Source: Bretschneidera sinensis (taxonomy: Eukaryota; Streptophyta; Magnoliopsida; Brassicales; Akaniaceae). Taken from it: a DNA stretch of 64,000 nt. The DNA lies in the NCBI GenBank assembly GCA_023935145.1, contig CM043698.1, positions 19,347,001-19,411,000 of the forward strand, written 5' to 3'. The notes under the pieces are model-generated. The model had not been told where the DNA came from, did not search any database, and worked only from the letters and a program-made list of their open reading frames with translations. Made by a program: the position numbers and the translations under genes. Shown here piece by piece: positions 1-10,975 of this stretch (the first letter of the stretch is position 1; each line of letters starts with the position of its first letter).

Positions 1-1211
1 CCTATGATTTGATGATAGATGAAAGTTGTTTGATGGGTATGATAGGTATAACTGATATGTGGAAAGTTTTTATATGAGAAGTAATATTATTAGAATAGTG
101 AGTCGATTTAATAATAAATGTGATAAGTGAAATTCTTGACGAACTATGGATGATAAATTGGTATGATATATGAGGAGAAGAATTTAGTGAAACTGATCAA
201 ATAATAATTTAAGAAAAAGCAGGATAGCTCAATTGAATGTCTGAATACATGCTTGTTTTTGTATTATTGTTCATATGCATATTTCATATCATTGTTCATA
301 TGCATATGCATGAAATAAAAGAATTGGGAGGGGGCCAGTCTAAATGAAAAATCGGGACAGTCGGTATATGCTGGAAATAAAAGAACCGGGAGAGCAGCCG
401 GTTTAAATAAAATAAAAGAACCGGGAAGGCAGCCGGTCTAAGATAAAAACATGTTGACATGTGAGAAGACGTTCCCTAATAATAATTCATGCATTGCATA
501 TGTTTTAAATATTGATTGTATTACTGAAATGATGAAGTGTTGTTTGTTATTGTAAATTATTTATAGATGAATGAGTCTCACAAAGAGACATTTATGGTAA
601 AAAAGAAACATGGAAGTATAATATGATAAGAACTATCTAAATGGTAGACTATATGCTGTGAACATCATAACAAGGTAATTATAAGATAATTGAAGGTCTT
701 AAGATGAACAAATAAATAAAGAAGAAGAGATTGATAAAGAATGGGGCTTATGATATGTGTAGTGATAGTAGAATGTTATTATCAAGTTATATGAAATACA
801 AATGATTAAATATTAAAAGACTATTTATACAAATTGAATACTTATAGTAAATTTAATTCACTGAGCTTGTGAAGCTCATCTCTCAATGTTAAATGATTTT
901 AGGCAGCAGGCATGACAGATAGTTGGTGAGATGAGATTCAGACGGATTCATTATCTGTAAGCCACATGATCCACATCCTCAGACTAATAAGAAAAAAAAA
1001 TTTGTAAATATTCATGTATATTATGTTGTATACAATGTTTAAGTTGAGATCTGAATGATGTATCTCCCGTGTTAAGGGTTGAGGATTGATGCAAATACTT
1101 GCAGTTGGTATATTTTTTATTGTTGCATATATGTGTCGTGCTGGGATTTTCAAAATATGATGACACCGTCTCGGGGGTAGCCAACCCTGTTAAGGGGTAA
1201 GGGTCGTTACA
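1..1211. mobile_element. 3' part of a Ty3/gypsy-like LTR (truncated by window edge)
   Basis: The block ends in GGGTCGTTACA at 1201-1211. This is the reverse complement of TGTAACGACCC, the end expected of a TG...CA-bounded LTR of the plant chromovirus type. The interior is non-coding and AT-rich. It includes three related GC-richer units of about 36 bp, starting near 312, 374 and 410, each carrying a version of GAACCGGGAGAGCAGCCGG. No reverse transcriptase or integrase frame is visible. The start of the LTR would lie before base 1. No initiator-Met primer site follows base 1211, so this is more likely a solo or 3' LTR than a 5' LTR. Family assignment rests on the terminal motif only. Confidence 0.45.
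312..443. repeat. Three diverged ~36-bp repeats inside the LTR
   Basis: Units begin near 312, 374 and 410. The second and third share AAATAAAAGAACCGGGA followed by GCAGCCGGT. The first is more diverged and is separated from the second by a short spacer containing ATCGGGACAGTCGGTATATG. They may be LTR promoter or enhancer repeats; that role is inference. Confidence 0.6.
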
Positions 1212-1700
1212 GGTCTGCACAAATAAAAAGAGGTGAACTAAAGGGTCGCCAGAGAAGAGGGGGGTGCTGCCTCCGAGGAATCTCCGATGCCAATGTCAGT
1301 GCAAGATTTTTGGGAAAATGGAGAGTTGGGATACTAATATTCTTAGTGAATTTGAAGATGAGATTAGATTCACATACCTTGAGCCTTTTATAGTGGTTCA
1401 GGGGCGAGTTGACCATGTACTCGAGATGGCGCGATCCCTGACATCCCGCTTATTCGGCAAAGGGTCTTGTCGCATGTTCAGAGACGGCTCAATCCCTGAA
1501 ATCATTATTACACTTTGGCTTGTGAAAAGTTTGTGAATGACAATGGTTTCGTCACATGCTCGTCCACGTGTCGTCTGATTATTGGAGGGGAGTTGTCCAT
1601 GTGTCATCAGCTTATTGGAGAATGAATTATTGGCTGTATCACAAATGAAGATTTTTTTTTCTTCTAAATTTTAGAGAGATTAACGTTATTTTTTTAATTG
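1212..1700. other. Degenerate repeat-like sequence, no gene
   Basis: This segment has higher GC than its surroundings and includes CTCCGATGCCAATGTCAGTG, a string resembling those seen in plant LTRs. A 90-codon open frame at 1264-1536 has no recognisable domain and the reverse strand is equally open. I read it as an older repeat that the LTR to its left may have inserted into. There is no terminal repeat or coding domain to prove it. Confidence 0.3.
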
Positions 1701-4700
1701 AATAATATGAACTTTTATAGGACTTGATTGAGAGCCAACAATGATATTTGAGAAAATTCAATTTTTCATCATTCAACTATGCAGGGGGCGGAATTTAATA
1801 AAAAAAACAGGTGAGGTCATGACCCCCACAAAGTTTTGAATTTTTCTTTTAAATATTATATTAATTTTAAATTATAAAATAATAAAATATAAAATCTTAT
1901 ATACGTGTCTTCAAAGTAAACATAACGTATTCGAATTTCCACTATTTTCTTGATCAATTTGACCCATTCTCTCACCAATTTCTTGCTCATTTTTTTTTTC
2001 GATCAGAATTTCTTCCTCATTTTGAATATCTTGGTTCTTGTGCTTCCAACAAAGTCTGAATCAACCCCAATTTATTGTTTTTGGATCCTAAATGTCCATT
2101 TTCGCCATTTATTAATACACGCATTTTGTTCAAATTTTCATTTCTTCCTAACAAGAAGTTTATTAAATTGAGTTCAAAATGGAATATTTCAAGATTCAAA
2201 CAATTGGGATATTTCAGAACTTCAAGCAAAACTTTGAAAGAATGTACAGTATTTTGTAAATGAAAATGTTTATTACTCTTTTTATGAATTTTTAGCCTTA
2301 TTTTTCATAAATTTATTATAAAAATTTAGATTTTTATTATTTTATTTGCATATATTTTAAACTTAAGAATCATATTTTTGTTATCAGTAAAGCTATTCAT
2401 ATCACAAATTTCAACTACTTATTCAAACATATGAAATTAAGTCTGATTACTTCCACTCGCTACAATGATTTTATTAAAGGCAAATTGTTAAAAAACACAA
2501 ATTATCAATAGAGCTTCCTAACTATTACAATTAAGAACAGATTATGGGTATAAGAAATAGTAGTCGAAATCTGTGGTAGGTATAACACTATTTTTTTTGT
2601 TTTATACAATTAAAAAGATCGTACATATATACAAATACATGTATCTTAAGTTCGGCCCTTTCGAAAATTCTTTTCAATATCTACCATTATAATTATGAGT
2701 TGTGTTTTATTTAGGTTTATGAAGTTTAAATTGTCCTAATTAGATTCTGAATGTTTAGTATTGATTTAATTAGACCTTTCTATTAAGTGTTATGTTAAAA
2801 TTTAAGTAAGATAATATTAAATTTAAACTTGATAATATTGCTAATTCTCATAATAGATTGAGATTCAATTATTTTACACTTGATAAAAATATTTACACAT
2901 TTAAATTTTAAATAGACACTTAACAAAAAGATACAGTTAAGTCAACACTTAATCGCTAAAAGCTCAATTAAAACAATCTAAACTTCAGTAAGACAACATC
3001 GAAAAATAAAACTATAATTTTTGAAAGAAAAAGATATTTTTTCAACATGTGATTGTTGTCGAGATGTCTTTTGTTTTGCATTAGATTTAGACACCAGGGT
3101 GGTCGTAATAATCTACAGTACCATTATTAAGACATGCTGTACAACGGCCGAACCTAGCGAGCCGACATAAATATGCGGATCTTATCATGATAAGCCATGT
3201 GATTGCTCTAATGATAAAAGCCCGACGTTTATTTCTTTCGGTGCCTGCTGATCTAATCAACTTTTCGTGCTTTTTTTGAGAACCAGAGAGCTACCCTCGG
3301 CCTCTAACTATAAACAAAGTAGTCATTGGGTATTACGGAGTGCCATCCCATCAATAAAAGGAAAGTATAGCAGCCCGCTACGGAACATTTTTTATTGTCA
3401 TATATATAAGGACATCGGCTTATAGGACATGAGACCCACTTACTTATCTATCATCGCTATTTAGTTAGGTTACGTATCATGTGCCTTTGGATCTTACCAT
3501 TAGGCACAACAGTCTTCGTAAAATTGACATTATTAGGTCACCATTTGTTTAAAAAATTTTGGGCTTAAAACCTTAAGTTCCGTTTGATTTTTTGGGCTTA
3601 AAATCATTATTATAATAATAATTATAATTATTATTGTTATTATCATTTTAATTATTATAAATATAAATATAATTATAATAATGATAATGTAAACTGAGGT
3701 GCAAACTCACGAAATGTGAATTTGGTTTTAAAAACTTTTAATAATTAACAAACAAGTTTTTAACAATTTAATCAATTAAATGAGTAAATGAAGAGAATAT
3801 GCAAACTCTGTTTATAATGGTTCGGCAATATTAGAATCACTCTGACCTTACGTCCACTCTCTTCAAGGAACCTCGTTTAAATAATCCACTAATGATAGTA
3901 AAGCAACTTCAAGGGTGTTACCCAAACATTAAAAAAATTTCTTCCTCAAGGAAGTTTGCAAGGAAATATTTAACAACTAAAACATTGTAAGAGTTACACC
4001 AACTCTTTCTTTTTACAATGGTTGAAAATTTAATAAACAAGAACAAGATATACTTGAATTTAATGCTGTTACAAAGAAGAATATATCTCTCTTAGAAGTA
4101 CAAAACTTTTAAGAATGGCTTATAAAAGTTTTTGAAAGTTTTGAATGATATCAAATTAGAGGATGAAGATTAAATACTCAAGTGTGTATTTGATCTCTCA
4201 TTTATGATGAGTTTTTTATAGATAAAAAAACCTATTAGTTGTTACTCATTGAAAAATCATATTTGGGAGTGGTTTGATGCATTAAATTCACTAAACAAAC
4301 CTTTTAGATTTGAAATATTACCGTTTATTTCGAATGTTCAGTCGATTGAATGGATATTTGAAATTAAAAGTATCAAGTATTTCATTCAGTCGACAGAATA
4401 GATTTGTTCAATCAACTGAATCATAAGGAAGATGTTTATGACCTTTATTCAGTCGATTGGATGACATGTGACACTTAAAATATTTTTACAGTGAGTTTTA
4501 AGGAAGCAAGTCCAGTCAAAACGGGTTTTATTAAAATATTTTGTAAACATTAAGAGCCACTTCTAAAGCTGGGTAATTGTAAATAGAGATTTACAATATT
4601 AATCTGATTACCTTCAAATTTATTCCGTCTTCTTATTTCTTTCAGTATCTCTCTAGCACGTGTTCTTGCAGGTTTTGCAACTTGTCTTTGATATGAACGC

Positions 4701-5810
4701 TATTGAAACTTAAACACTTAGACAATAAATTGTTAGCAAATTTTTAATAGTGTTTTTCCATAATTAAAATCAAATAAGGTCATCAGATAATTATTTATTA
4801 TTGTTATTATTATTATTATTATTATTATATCGTCGGTTTATATGTAATAAAAAAACAATGAAAATTAGATATGATAAACTTGTTATGAAAAAGTTAATCA
4901 CCAAACTAAGCTTAATCTCACAAAATCTATATCACCGTCTAGGAAACAAATTTGGCGGGATTAAACTTAGGGTCAGATTAAGTTAATATAATCTCACTTT
5001 AAGTGTCAACTAAACATGAGATTAAATATTAAGATGAGATTAAATTAATTTTATCTCACTTTATTTTAATTCAATCTCATAAACCAAAAGGACATCAAGA
5101 ATATAGTTAAGGTCCAACTTTGTTTTTATATACTCTATATATAAATTTTTAAAATTGTTTGGGTTTGGATCAGTTGGTGGACAATAAAACGCACACATAT
5201 ATATGATTAAACTCAAAACTATTTATTTTACTTTATTCTTCAAATCTTTTTCAATATAATAAGATACAAATTCGGAGAATAAGCAATGAAATTACAATTA
5301 AAAAATTAGTGAAATTAATATAATATATAAGGTTAAAAAAGTACACTAGACATACTGAAATTTATTTGCTTGCCCACATTTATACATCTGAGACCAGTGA
5401 CCTAAGAAAGTGAAAGAATATAAAGGCAATCAATCAATTATCATTTTTATACATACATATTATTTCGTCCACACATCTATATAGTAAAACTGTTGAGAAT
5501 ATTACCGAATGCGATCTTTAATAAATTATTGTATACCAATTGTCAATTTTATGGAAATTATTGTTTACAAAATGTGTTAACTAACCTTGCTGTTATGAGT
5601 TAAGAGCTAGAGGATCTTACATCAGCGAACGTTCAGCCAGTCTCAACCTAAAACACTCGTAGGAAAGCAATGGCTCATATGAGTTACTCCGCTCATCATG
5701 TGTCATATAATAATAGTTTAGTGTACGCTATACTACAAATTAACTTTATAATGACTGTGTAAAAAAAACATTAAAGTATTCCCAAACAACCGAACTAGAC
5801 AGTTGACATG
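1701..5810. other. Intergenic, AT-rich, no gene seen
   Basis: About 4 kb with only short, composition-driven open frames. It contains ATT/AAT-rich tracts (about 3600-3690 and 4790-4832), a more GC-rich block at about 3080-3535 treated separately, and a stretch at 4960-5095 rich in AATCTCAC/GAGATTAA words. Those words recur near 25810-25930 and 42595-42745, which suggests a dispersed non-autonomous element. Short Ty-like words such as GAGTTAAGAGC near 5598 recur near 10733. Confidence 0.6.
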
Positions 5811-6009
5811 CTATATAAAACCATAAGAATCAACAGTGATTTTCTTGTTTCTATACATTAACCCATCTCTCTTTTTTTCTCTTTCTCTCTCTTTCAATCT
5901 TTCTTTCTCTCTCGTCTCTGACTTCCTCTGTGTTTAGTCGAGAGAGACAATGCTCTGTTTTATACTTAAATATTGCCTACTGCTTAATGGTGTCAAAATT
6001 GAAGTCTAG
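5811..6009 (+). promoter_or_regulatory. Orphan promoter-like block: TATA box, CT-rich leader, tiny ORF
   Basis: CTATATAAAA at 5811-5820 is a good TATA box. A CT-rich leader (about 5866-5935) typical of plant 5'UTRs begins some 45 bp downstream. The first ATG, at 5950, opens only 19 codons and stops at 6007-6009. No gene follows until the MFS transporter ATG about 1 kb further on. It could be the distal promoter of that gene with a 5'UTR intron, the relic of a lost gene, or a non-coding transcription unit. Transcript data would decide. Confidence 0.35.
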
Positions 6010-6954
6010 TGGTAGAAAGTGTGTATTTTGTGACATTTGTCACCCCCATTTGCTTGATTGCCTCCACTTGCCCCGTTACCACGTCTAAATTTATTTATTT
6101 CTTTAGCTCCACTTTCCCATTTTTTTTAGTTTATGTTTCAATTTATATTATTGGGTGAGTACAATTTTAAGAGCTTTTAATATATACATAAATAGAATAG
6201 TTTTTTAGTTGATAAAGTTTTAAAAACCTTTGATAAAAATTTATTAAAATTTATTTTTTAATAAAGTTTATTGATAATTAATTAATTTATATTATTTTAA
6301 TTTTTTAGTATTTTTATAATTTAATTAATATTGTTTTATTTAAAACGCTTCAACGTTTCAAAAGGCTTACGTCCCAATGTCTAGGGGCTTACGTCTCGCC
6401 TCATTGATACAAAGTACTTCGCTCAACGTCCTCGCCTCTGAAAACAGTGATCACAAGTAATCAAGAGCTAACTTGTCGTTTTGAGTAGAGAGAGAAAGAA
6501 AAGAGACAAATGTAAAGAAATAAAGGGACAAGGTTTGGGTAAAATAATTATACAAAAAATTAAATGAAAATCGATTAAAAATGTTCACAAAAATTTTGAA
6601 TTTAAATATTTTTCATTAAAATTTAAGGTTTTACCTGGTAAAACAACACCCTCTTGTTTAAAAAAAAAAAAGAGAATTTCAACTACCTTCGAAAGCTAAT
6701 TTGGTAAAAGCCCTTTCCAAAAAGTTAACTAAGCACTAATATTAGAATAAACCCACAAATATATTATTAATATAAATAAAACTACCAAATCTATTCCAAC
6801 AGCTACTTTTCTTAAGGAAAAGCAATCCAAAAAATCCTTTCCACTTGAAATTGACAAATAAAATAAAATTTCTTTAAATAATAAAAGTTATGAATGTGTA
6901 TTACTTTCCCTCAATTCTATGATCCCCGCCCACCATTCAACATTTTTCTTCACT

Positions 6955-9419
6955 ATGGGTTTTGAAGTCTCTCACAAGTCCTCTGCCGGAAAATGGCTCG
7001 GCTTCGTCACTGCCGTTTGGGTCCAAGCCATTTCAGGCAACAATTACACATTCTCTAACTATTCAGATGCTATCAAGACTCTCATGAATCTCACCCAGCT
7101 CGAGCTCAACAATTTATCTGTAGTCAAAGACGTTGGTAAAGCCTTTGGCCTTTTAGCCGGGTTTGCCTCCGACCGCTTTCCCACTTATGTGATTCTCCTC
7201 ATTGGTTCAATCGAAGGCCTAGTTGGCTACGGCGCTCAATGGCTCGTCGTCAGCCGTAGAATCAAACCCCTCGCTTACTGGCAGGTAATAATGTGATTCA
7301 TACTGTAATTTGCCTTATTTACTATTAGCTTGTTTGGCACGCGGAATAAACATAAATTTACTATTTAAATTATAAAAAATAAACAAAAATGATTTTACCG
7401 TGGGCCACAGATGTGCATAGTCCTTTGCATGGGAGGAAACAGCACGACGTGGATGAACACAGCCATACTCGTGACGTGTTTCCGCAATTTCCGGCAGAAC
7501 CGGGGCCCAGTGTCCGGAATACTGAAGGGATACGTGGGGCTAAGTACGGCAATCTTCACCGACCTCTGCACCGCGTTGTTCGCCGACGATCCAGCGAAGC
7601 TTCTACTCATGCTGGCTATCGTCCCTTTCGCCGTATGTCTTGCGGCCATATTCTTCCTCCGGGAGACACCGCCCTCCGCCACCGCCGCCGAGGAGAAGGA
7701 AGAAGCTCGGTACTTCACCGTGTTCAACGTCGTCGCTGTAGTTGTCGCAGTTTATCTTCTCGTCTACGATTCCATCGGAACCAAAAGAAAAGTTATCTCG
7801 CGCGTGTTCGCTTCTGTTCTCCTCGTCCTATTAGCTTCTCCGTTGGTTGTTCCTATGTATTCGTTTATTCGAAGTTGGAATTCGAGCCGGTTTAGAACAG
7901 CAGATGTAGAGAGACAGGTGGATGAGCCTTTGCCAAGAGCAGAAATCGCGGAGGAGAAGACGGAGGTGGCGGCAGTTGCAGGGGCTGATGAGGAGGTTGT
8001 GGTGGCGCCGACGGATAAGGCAACTACAGAGACGGAGGTGGAGCCGGCGGCGGATGAGGTGAAGAGGAAGCCGGTGATTGGGGAGGACCACACGATTTTT
8101 GAGGCGATGTTGAGCGTTGATTTCTGGATCTTGTTCGCGTCGTTTCTGTGTGGAGTGGGGACAGGCTTGGCGGTGATGAACAATATGGCGCAGATTGGTT
8201 TGGCGCTTGGATACGTCGACGTTTCAATCTTCGTCTCGATGACTAGTATTTGGGGATTTTTTGGGCGGATTATTTCTGGTTCGGCTTCTGAGTACTTTCT
8301 CAAGTAAGTAGATCACTGCTTTAAACTGAGTTTCTTTAAACCAAGTTGCTTTAGCTTGTACGTTCTGAAAATATAAGTTGTACATCTAGGGACTTGGTGC
8401 TTGACAAGTAGTTATCAGTGTGGTCCTGCTCCATTAATATTATTATTTACCAATGAGGGACAAGAAAAAGGGTGTGATCAACGATACTTGGAGGGAGATT
8501 TTTTCTCATATTGGACCATGCTAATGCACCTGGTTCACGAGGACCTGGTCCAGACCAAAAGTTTCCTTACACTCATGCTAGTGTTGTCGATCTTTTGATA
8601 TTGATGATGTTTAATAGATTTGGAGAATATTATGGGGTCAGCAGTTGAGATGCTTGACTTCACAGATAGCAACACATTTGTCAGTGTCTTCATTAGGTAT
8701 TAATTTGATTCTTTAGGCTATCCTCCTACCATTCCAAGCTGTGCTGTTTGTGAATCGACCACAAATATGTTCGAGCGTGTGTTGTAAGATTTCACATCTT
8801 TAGGAACTTAAACAAATTCTAGTCCAGCAAATTAAATTTTGAAAAAGTTAGTAGCTAAAAGTCCATCCAAAATGATGTTTTAATTTTATTGAATGAGACC
8901 TTTTCCTAATGTTCATCGTGATCCTTTGACCTTATTTGCAGCAAAGCTGGAACACCAAGACCTCTTTGGAATGCAGTTTCTCAGATTTTAATGGCAGTTG
9001 GGTTCATTCTCATGGCCCTGGCTATGCCTGGTTCACTTTACATTGGTTCAATTGTCGTCGGCATCTGCTATGGAGTTCGTATAGCTGTCTCAACCCCAAC
9101 TGCCTCTGAACTTTTTGGTCTCAAATATTATGGTATAATCTACAACGTTTTAGTCCTCAACCTTCCCCTAGGTTCCTTCCTCTTTTCAGGCTTGCTTGCT
9201 GGTTTTCTATACGACGCACAGGCTACCCCAACTCCAGGAGGAGGCAACACTTGTGTTGGAGGTCACTGTTATAGGATTGTGTTCATCGTTATGGCTATAG
9301 CATGCCTTGTTGGATTTGGTTTAGACATCTTACTTGCAATTAAAACCAAAAACCTTTACACTAAGATTTACATGAGCAGGAGATCGAAGAAATCAGCTGG
9401 AGCGTCTAGTGCTCAATGA
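6955..9419 (+). CDS. Nodulin-like / NFD4-like MFS transporter (3 exons)
   Basis: Exons 6955-7284, 7411-8303 and 8942-9419 join in frame (110 codons, then 297 codons plus 2 nt, then the rest) to give 566 residues. Introns begin GTAATA and GTAAGT and end CACAG and TGCAG. The start GKWLGF...WVQAISGN, the GILKGYVGLSTAIFT motif and the C-terminal RPLWN...ELFGLKYYG block are hallmarks of the Nodulin-like plus MFS_1 family that includes NUCLEAR FUSION DEFECTIVE 4. About 12 membrane segments are predicted by eye. A long acidic, Ala/Val/Glu-rich loop (about residues 275-325) separates the two halves. I chose the ATG at 6955 because it begins MGF just before the conserved GKWLGF; an in-frame ATG at 6919 would add 12 residues. 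Substrate is unknown; proteins of this group are proposed membrane transporters. Exon 2 is markedly more GC-rich than the flanks. Confidence 0.93.
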
Positions 9420-10975
9420 TGTAAAATTCATAGCCGTCGGAGAGGACAAAGAATAGTAGGATCGATGGGCATATCTGCTCGGTGAAATCCTGAATTTAAC
9501 TGCAGCTAATATGTTCATTATGAAGACCATGGATTGTTATACTCTCTTGGTATGTATCATCTTGCTTCAAGATGTTTTGATCATCATAAAAATAATATCC
9601 AATTAAAATTTGATTCTTTAAATAAATTCATTTTATGACTGTTTAATAATAAAAATTAATGTTTTGAAATGAACAGTAAATTTTAAAAAAATTTAATATA
9701 TTAATATTATTTTAATAAATTTAAAAGTAACGCAATATAATTTACCTCAGTTTACATCCCAACTCAAACGTCAACACCTTAAAATAACTTATTTGGGCCA
9801 AGCCAGCTCCTACTGACCCCATTTCACAGAATATAAAGTTCCAGACGATGGAATAGGAGCTCTTCTGGTTCTGATAAAATCCTCTAGGCTAGTAGCACAC
9901 ACTCATCCAGTAAACATTCATCTATAATTAGGAGATAAAGTGGCAAGAAACCTATTTTTTTAATGAAAAAAACAGTTTCTTTTATTCTATTTCTGATACA
10001 CGCTACGTTAAGCAGCTTATCTTTAAATTGAAGAGATATGTATAGGACTGTCACAAGCAATGGTGGACTAAACTTGAAACCAAAGCCGCATCCTTCTGCA
10101 AAATTTATTCATAGAAAGGGACCATGATCACTTCCCTTACTTTTAAAGTCACTGCTCATACTTATTTCCTACTCAGTTTCCACTCTTTCTTGTAGAAATT
10201 CAATTTGGTCCCCATTATGAAAAATGCAATTAAGGCATCTCTTGAACCCTTATGACCTTAAAAGACCAAAACAGAGATGAGTTCAAGGACTTAATTTTAG
10301 ACCCTCTCCAATTTTTAATTTTGGTTAAAAAAACAGTAATACCCTCCAAGATGTTAAGTGGTGCCGACTGGAATGGGAGCGACAAAAGGGAATAGTTGAT
10401 TCTTATGTGAACCTTATACAAAATCTTAGATTGGTATCACCTAATTTAGACTCATTTTTTAACACTTACTTACACTTTCTAATCACCATAAAAAAAAAAA
10501 AAGATTGATTCTAAGGTTAAGCGAAGATCGATAAAGCCAAACTATGGAATAAATGTCTTCCCATATGAAGTAGGGAGTCGAGTCCAAAACTATATGATAA
10601 CAAAATTAACATTTAGCAAAGATTAGTTAAATTTAGATTCCTAAAAGATGTCAAACTGAGTTATTAAAACTCTTGTAATTATGTGTTTTGTAATATAATT
10701 ACGTTTTCTGTTTCAAAAGATCCCAATTGAATGAGTTAAGAGCCTAGAGGTTAAAATGTCCATCAAATAATAAGCTCTCTCACATAACATGTGAACAACG
10801 GCACGAGGCCACTCAGGCCTGGAACACTGTTCCCTTGTGACTATCATCCCCACAATCTTAAGTCACTCCCTCTCTCTTGTCACCTCCATTAGATATAGAG
10901 TTTACTTGGAAGTAAAGGGTAAATTTTCTAATATATATATATATATTGTACACTTCTTTTCTTAGCAGAAAAAGC
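9420..10975. other. Intergenic between MFS and GH10 genes
   Basis: It holds the 3' flank of the transporter, AT-rich unique sequence and the upstream region of the GH10 gene, including a short (AT)n run at about 10931-10946. No coding frame with family resemblance is seen. A GAGTTAAGAGC word near 10733 matches one near 5598 and may mark old repeat debris. Confidence 0.6.

Noticed and set aside
1264..1536. 90-codon plus-strand frame after the LTR
   Set aside because: No domain, no introns, and the opposite strand is equally open; likely repeat-derived.
7389..8303. Other-frame and antisense open frames over MFS exon 2
   Set aside because: They are shadows of the GC-rich transporter exon; only one frame has the nodulin-like motifs.
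8401..8598. 65-codon frame within MFS intron 2
   Set aside because: It lies inside an intron with good GTAAGT and TGCAG borders and shows no domain.
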